A stretch of DNA of 56,867 nucleotides from Reclinomonas americana ATCC 50394 (lineage: Eukaryota; Jakobida; Jakobea; Jakobida), in contig PS015534.1 in NCBI GenBank assembly GCA_048213135.1, positions 1 to 56,867 on the forward strand, read 5' to 3'. Positions 52,389-56,867 of the stretch are shown here, in pieces. The notes beneath the pieces were generated by a model, which saw nothing but the letters and a program-made list of their open reading frames with translations, was not told the origin of the DNA and made no database searches. The translations under genes were made by a program, and so were the position numbers. Each line of letters begins with the position of its first letter. Position 1 is the stretch's first letter.

Positions 52389-54284
52389 ATGGCATCACGA
52401 CGTGGAGGCAACAGCGATGCGGCGGGTCCGACACACAGTGCCACCGCGCCCTTGTGGCAGCCGCTTTCATTGTCATCGGAAGCAGCTCAGCCACCGGCCG
52501 CCCGCTGCGGTCACTGCGCTGCGCTGCTGCACGACGGGAGACACATGGTCGTGTTTGGCGGGTACAGACTGTCGGGACTGTCGCCGACGTACTATGCCGA
52601 TTTGTGGCTGCTTGACACGGGTGAGTGAGTGAGCAAATCACAAAAGCACTCTTTCTCTCTCTCTTTTTTCCTCTTCCTGCAATCCCCCCGTGCACTCTTT
52701 CCCTCAAAAAGTCGCATACGGCCACATGACGCGGAAAACACCACATCCCGTCCGATCTGTGAAGTTAAGCCGCGTTCAGCTGGGTCAGTACTAGGGTGGG
52801 GGACCACTTGGGAAGCCCCAGTGCTTGTATGCTTTTGCCACTTTTTTTCTTTCTTTTCCTCCCTGTTTTCCCTTTAACGTGCTCACTGCGGGTTGCGCAG
52901 AGTCGGGCGAGTGGAAGCTGCTGGAGCCGGCGTCGTCGCAGCGACCGTCGGCACGTGCACACGCGGCCATGGTGGCCACGTCGGCGTCGACGGTGGTGAT
53001 GGTGGGCGGCTACAATGCGCCCGAGTGCGGCAACTTTGCGTATCTGACCGACATGTGGCGCTTCGACCTCGGCACGCTGGCGTGGACGAAGCTGCCGTCG
53101 GAGGGCAACCCGCCGCTCGGCCGCTTTGGTGCGTCGTTGCTGGTGGATCCTGCGGGCGGCGAGGGCAGTCTGTTGGCGGTCGGCGGGTACTTTTCGCTGG
53201 ACGGCGATCACGGGTACTACAGCAACGTGCGGCGGTACGATGCAGGTGAGTGGGGAAGGGAGAGAGAGGGGAAGGAGAAGGAGAATGGGAGGAGAGAGAG
53301 AGCGCGAGGAAGAGACGGGGAGAGAGACAAGAAAGATTGTGACGATAAGAAAAGGAAAAGAGAGAGAGAGACGCAAAGCGACAGCAAGGCGCAGAGTGAC
53401 TGAGAGGAGGGAGGGTGACAGATGCAGAGAGAGGTAAAGCAAGAAAACAAAGTCAATAAGAAGTGCGAAAGAAAGAAAAAGAAAAAGATGCTTTGGTTTT
53501 GTCTCCCTCATACAGTGCATGCATTCGTACAGGCTCCGGCGAGTGGGTGGAGCTCCCGGTGGCCGAGGGTGCTGGCGAGACGCCGCTGGGTCGCTCCGGA
53601 CACTCGGCCACACGTGTGGCCGACAACGCCGTGTTGGTGTTTGGCGGCTACAATGACGACACGCCGGGTGGAGCCGCCTTCAAGTACCACAACGATGTGT
53701 GGATGCTGAATGTGATTGACGGGCAGAGCCACTGGCGACGTGTGCATGCTGGTGGCAATGGCGAGGAGTCGGGCGCACCGNNNNNNNNNNNNNNNNNNNN
53801 NNNNNNNNNNNNNNNNNNNNNNNNNNNNNNNNNNNNNNNNNNNNNNNNNNNNNNNNNNNNNNNNNNNNNNNNNNNNNNNNNNNNNNNNNNNNNNNNNNNN
53901 NNNNNNNNNNNNNNNNNNNNNNNNNNNNNNNNNNNNNNNNNNNNNNNNNNNNNNNNNNNNNNNNNNNNNNNNNNNNNNNNNNNNNNNNNNNNNNNNNNNN
54001 NNNNNNNNNNNNNNNNNNNNNNNNNNNNNNNNNNNNNNNNNNNNNNNNNNNNNNNNNNNNNNNNNNNNNNNNNNNNNNNNNNNNNNNNNNNNNNNNNNNN
54101 NNNNNNNNNNNNNNNNNNNNNNNNNNNNNNNNNNNNNNNNNNNNNNNNNNNNNNNNNNNNNNNNNNNNNNNNNNNNNNNTTTAGTGCGGACCCTGGACCT
54201 TTCCCAATTTGGTCATTCACTCGTGTGTCCAACACTTTGCAGGATTCCACTTTTGCTCCTCAAAAAGGCAACCTCCCGCGGTGA
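52389..54284 (+). CDS. Kelch-repeat protein hosting an intronic 5S rRNA gene
   Basis: Beta-propeller of kelch repeats. Exon 1 (ATG 52389): MASRRGGNSDAAGPTHSATA, RCGHCAALLHDGRHMVVFGG, YYADLWLLDT. Intron 1 (about 52621-52901) contains a complete 5S rRNA gene. Exon 2: ESGEWKLLEPASSQRPSARA, HAAMVATSASTVVMVGGYNA, LTDMWRFDLGTLAWTKLPSE. Exon 3: SGEWVELPVAEGAGETPLGR, SGHSATRVADNAVLVFGGYN and YHNDVWMLNV. Each repeat shows the R-x-x-H, hxxxGG and DxWxxD pattern. A 399-bp gap follows. The last exon after 54241 could end at TGA 54282-54284 (DSTFAPQKGNLPR) or, in another phase, near 54363. The function cannot be deduced from kelch repeats alone; no BTB or other fused domain is seen. Confidence 0.8.
52714..52832 (+). 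rRNA. 5S ribosomal RNA gene inside a kelch intron
   Basis: 119 bp starting GCATACGGCCACATGACGCG. The ends GCATAC and GTATGC are perfectly complementary and form helix I. Conserved parts are in the right order: the GGCCA start, CACCACATCCCGTCCGATC, the box A region AAGTTAAGCCGCG, GTCAGTACTAGGGTGG (the eukaryotic TTAGTACTTGGATGG region) and the box C region GGGGACCACTTGGGAA. TTTT follows directly. Size, end pairing and internal Pol III promoter are those of an intact 5S gene. It lies wholly in intron 1 of the kelch gene and on the same strand. Confidence 0.93.
52833..52836 (+). terminator. Pol III T-run terminator of the 5S gene
   Basis: TTTT immediately after the 5S 3' end, with a further run of seven T about 10 bp downstream as a possible backup. 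Confidence 0.75.
53781..54179. other. Assembly gap
   Basis: 399 N in the C-terminal part of the plus-strand kelch gene. Confidence 1.
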
Positions 54285-54288
54285 GTGC

Positions 54289-54927
54289 TCACACGGCGGC
54301 CACTCCTGATGGCGCTGCTGCTGCCGCACTCTCAAACGATACTGCAGCGACCAAATGTGCGTGAGGGTGAGGAGTTAGACAATACAGAGAGAAAAAGGGA
54401 GAAATCGCGCTTCCCCACCCACCTGCGGCCAGTGGCAACACCAGTGTGTCGTTGAGGTAGACGGGCTTGCCAAAGGCGTCGGCTCCGTAGCCACCAAAGG
54501 CGACCAGACGATCGTCACTCAAACGGAAAACAGCGGCTTGTGAACGCGCTGTATAGTGAATCACTGCCGAAGACGAGGAGGAGCCACCAGCAGCACTGCC
54601 ACCGCACGCGTCATCGTCGACGGCGGGTGGTGGTGGTGGTGGTGAGGGGGGAGAAGCAGCAGCAGCAGCAGCGCTGGCCACTGGACTGCCAGCTGTCCAT
54701 GAGCCGGAGGCTGCGGTGACCGAAATCGATGAGTCGCACACACAGACCACCCACCAAAGCGGAAGCCAATACATGAAACCCGGACACTAAATGCATGCAA
54801 AAGACGACCACGCACCAATGTCAAACTTCCACATGTCGTCGAAGAAGACCTCGCGACCCATGCCGCCGCACACAATCAGCGCCGATCCGTCGGCGGTGGC
54901 CACGGCACCGTGCCAGTTGCGTCCGGG
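54289..54927 (-). CDS. Second kelch-repeat protein (5' partial)
   Basis: The 5' part is in the gap. Visible exons: PGRNWHGAVATADGSALIVC, then GGMGREVFFDDMWKFDIG; after an intron, ASGSWTAGSPVAS, a Ser/Pro-rich loop, and TARSQAAVFRLSDDRLVAFG, then GYGADAFGKPVYLNDTLVLP. R/H, GG and DxWxFD positions fit kelch repeats. A terminal exon joined in phase 1 encodes VSFESAAAAAPSGVAAV with TGA 54289-54291. The long Ser/Pro/Asp insertion between repeats (54560-54680) is unusual. The gene is tail to tail with the other kelch gene and may be an inverted paralogue. Confidence 0.72.
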
Positions 54928-55721
54928 NNNNNNNNNNNNNNNNNNNNNNNNNNNNNNNNNNNNNNNNNNNNNNNNNNNNNNNNNNNNNNNNNNNNNNNNN
55001 NNNNNNNNNNNNNNNNNNNNNNNNNNNNNNNNNNNNNNNNNNNNNNNNNNNNNNNNNNNNNNNNNNNNNNNNNNNNNNNNNNNNNNNNNNNNNNNNNNNN
55101 NNNNNNNNNNNNNNNNNNNNNNNNNNNNNNNNNNNNNNNNNNNNNNNNNNNNNNNNNNNNNNNNNNNNNNNNNNNNNNNNNNNNNNNNNNNNNNNNNNNN
55201 NNNNNNNNNNNNNNNNNNNNNNNNNNNNNNNNNNNNNNNNNNNNNNNNNNNNNNNNNNNNNNNNNNNNNNNNNNNNNNNNNNNNNNNNNNNNNNNNNNNN
55301 NNNNNNNNNNNNNNNNNNNNNNNNNNNNNNNNNNNNNNNNNNNNNNNNNNNNNNNNNNNNNNNNNNNNNNNNNNNNNNNNNNNNNNNNNNNNNNNNNNNN
55401 NNNNNNNNNNNNNNNNNNNNNNNNNNNNNNNNNNNNNNNNNNNNNNNNNNNNNNNNNNNNNNNNNNNNNNNNNNNNNNNNNNNNNNNNNNNNNNNNNNNN
55501 NNNNNNNNNNNNNNNNNNNNNNNNNNNNNNNNNNNNNNNNNNNNNNNNNNNNNNNNNNNNNNNNNNNNNNNNNNNNNNNNNNNNNNNNNNNNNNNNNNNN
55601 NNNNNNNNNNNNNNNNNNNNNNNNNNNNNNNNNNNNNNNNNNNNNNNNNNNNNNNNNNNNNNNNNNNNNNNNNNNNNNNNNNNNNNNNNNNNNNNNNNNN
55701 NNNNNNNNNNNNNNNNNNNNN
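54928..55721. other. Assembly gap
   Basis: 794 N containing the 5' part of the minus-strand kelch gene. GA-rich sequence follows to about 55815, then a T/C-rich promoter-like stretch before 55978. Confidence 1.
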
Positions 55722-55977
55722 CGAGAGACGAGAGAGAGAACAGAGAGAGCGTGCACACGAGTTGAGGAGGGGGAAGACACGAGAGAGCACACACAGACAG
55801 CAAGAGAGAAGTATTGTCTGAACTCATCAGTGGATCGCGAGTCGGTTGCCGCGCTGACCAATCACTCCCTTTTTTCTTTGTTCACGCACGAGCAGCAGTC
55901 AAAAAAGCACGAGTGAGTGAGCATCTGCTGCAGTCACTTGCTCCTGCCTCCTCCTCCTCTCTGTGTGCGCGTGCATC

Positions 55978-56867
55978 ATGGAAGAGAGTGGGCGCAAGCG
56001 ATTCACGGACGCACAGGTGAGACACACGCGCGCGTGCGCACTCTCTCTGTCTTTCTTTTTACATGCTCACTTCTTCTCTCTTTCTCTCTCATGTGTGTGT
56101 ATAGGTGGAGCTGCTGGAGGATGCGTTTCGACACAACAATTACCCATCGCGCGCAGAGAGAGAGCGCCTCGCCTCTCTCTTTGAGCGCTCTGCTGCCTCA
56201 GTGGCCTCCTGGTTCCAACGACGACGCTCACTAGCCTCACAAGGTCAGTGCAATCACAACAAACAAGAAAGAGAGAGAGAGAGCATAAAGAGCAAAGAAG
56301 GAGAGAAGAGAGAGCGCAAACAAACAAACACGGGATTTTTCCAACTTTTTCTCGCGCACACTGCATGACGCGCACTCTGCCTCCTCGCCCGCTGCACACT
56401 TTGCCCTCTGGCCTCTCTCGCGCAATCGATGTCTGACTTTTCTTTATCTCTCGCTTTGCCCTGTATGTTCGTTCACTCATTTTGGGGGGTGTGCCGCAGA
56501 GAACGACTCGACGATTCGGTGGCACAATTCGTCTCCCGCCGCCTCTTCGTCGACCATTGGCAGTGGCGGCTCGTCGCCTTCCGGGTCGTCGTCGCACGAT
56601 GGGAGCAGCAGTGGAGGCCGGCGAGGCCGCGGGCATCGTCGAGCGAGCACGGGAGTGCCTCCGCGACCGACAACGCGCCGACCGCGTGGTGACTTTTCAG
56701 AGGACGATGAGTGCAGTGAGGAGGCCTCGTCGCGGCGATCGTCGTCCCCGCCTGTGCAGTTTGCGGCCGCGGTGCTGTCGAGCATGATGATGTCGTCGTC
56801 GCCGGCGCACTCGCCGCATTTCATGATGATGGCTGCGCCTCCGCAGCCGGCACCGCCTGTGCCTCAG
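55978..56867 (+). CDS. Homeodomain protein with Arg at position 51 (3' partial)
   Basis: Exon 1 (ATG 55978): MEESGRKRFTDAQ. Exon 2 (56105-56243): VELLEDAFRHNNYPSRAERE, then RLASLFERSAASVASWFQRR and RSLASQ. This aligns without indels to homeodomain positions 5-57: F8, Q12, L16, F20, Y25, A35, V45, W48, F49, Q50, R52, R53. Position 51, Asn in nearly all homeodomains, is Arg (codon CGA). Leu40 is also Arg. Exon 3 (from 56503) is Ser/Gly/Pro rich: NDSTIRWHNSSPAASSS, GDFSEDDECSEEASSRRSSS, FAAAVLSSMMMSSSPAHSP. It is open to the window end. A DNA-binding transcription factor is expected, with altered base contacts. The homeodomain sits at the extreme N-terminus. Confidence 0.85.

Overview
Organism type. 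The window is nuclear DNA of a GC-rich, gene-dense, intron-rich unicellular eukaryote. Genes are split by short GT-AG introns (mostly about 30-100 bp, some expanded by microsatellites). Recognisable genes include a kinesin heavy chain, a kelch gene with a 5S rRNA gene in one intron, a homeodomain protein, Hop2, PRP38A, Atg13, an ELYS-like nucleoporin and an RBR ubiquitin ligase. This mix suits an Amorphea-type protist (amoebozoan, apusomonad or unicellular holozoan), but the species cannot be fixed from the sequence. (CA)n, (GA)n and (CT)n arrays fill many introns, and most of the 13 assembly gaps fall in or beside them.

Layout. 5-3418 (-): RRM protein with a possible 4E-T-like N-terminus. 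4218-7365 (+): proline-rich RING protein. 7471-7985 (-): Tma17-like coiled coil. 8062-12314 (-): kinesin-1-like heavy chain. 12757-13323 (+): DUF2231-like membrane protein. 13434-14167 (+): EF-hand protein. 14797-17058 (+): Hop2 with a long charged N-terminal extension. 17083-17700: degenerate direct repeats. 17871-19126 (-): small discoidin-like protein. 19715-21203 (+): RBR E3 ligase. 21905-22203 (+): small unknown protein. 22973-23930 (+): SAC3/GANP protein. 24148-25202 (-): peroxisomal enoyl-CoA isomerase. 25304-27969 (-): membrane 5'-nucleotidase. 28312-29185 (+): Arg-rich helical protein. 29219-38443 (-): ELYS-like nucleoporin. 38510-40178 (+): tail-anchored protein with a Cdc48/p97 N domain but no ATPase. 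40248-41939 (+): MFS transporter. 41983-43074 (-): unknown. 43177-45135 (-): PRP38A ending in a Hub1-binding (HIND) motif. 46647-48481 (+): Atg13. 48697-50716 (+): PhyH-type dioxygenase. 50794-52125 (-): methylthioribose-1-phosphate isomerase. 52389-54284 (+): kelch protein hosting the 5S rRNA gene. 54289-54927 (-): second kelch gene. 55978-56867 (+): homeodomain protein running off the end.

How the genes relate. There are no operons. Genes alternate between strands, with very short intergenic distances (66 bp between the divergent ELYS-like and Cdc48N starts, 43 bp between the MFS gene and the next convergent gene, about 4 bp between the two kelch stops). Functions are housekeeping: splicing, nuclear pore and mRNA export, ubiquitin/p97, autophagy, meiotic recombination, transport, methionine salvage and fatty acid metabolism. 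The most novel item is the membrane-anchored Cdc48 N domain. The intronic 5S gene, the HIND on PRP38A, the charged Hop2 extension and an Arg51 homeodomain also deserve a second look.

Limits. Exon joins were made by eye from splice consensus and reading phase. Genes touching gaps are incomplete. Family calls rest on motif recognition, not on searches.
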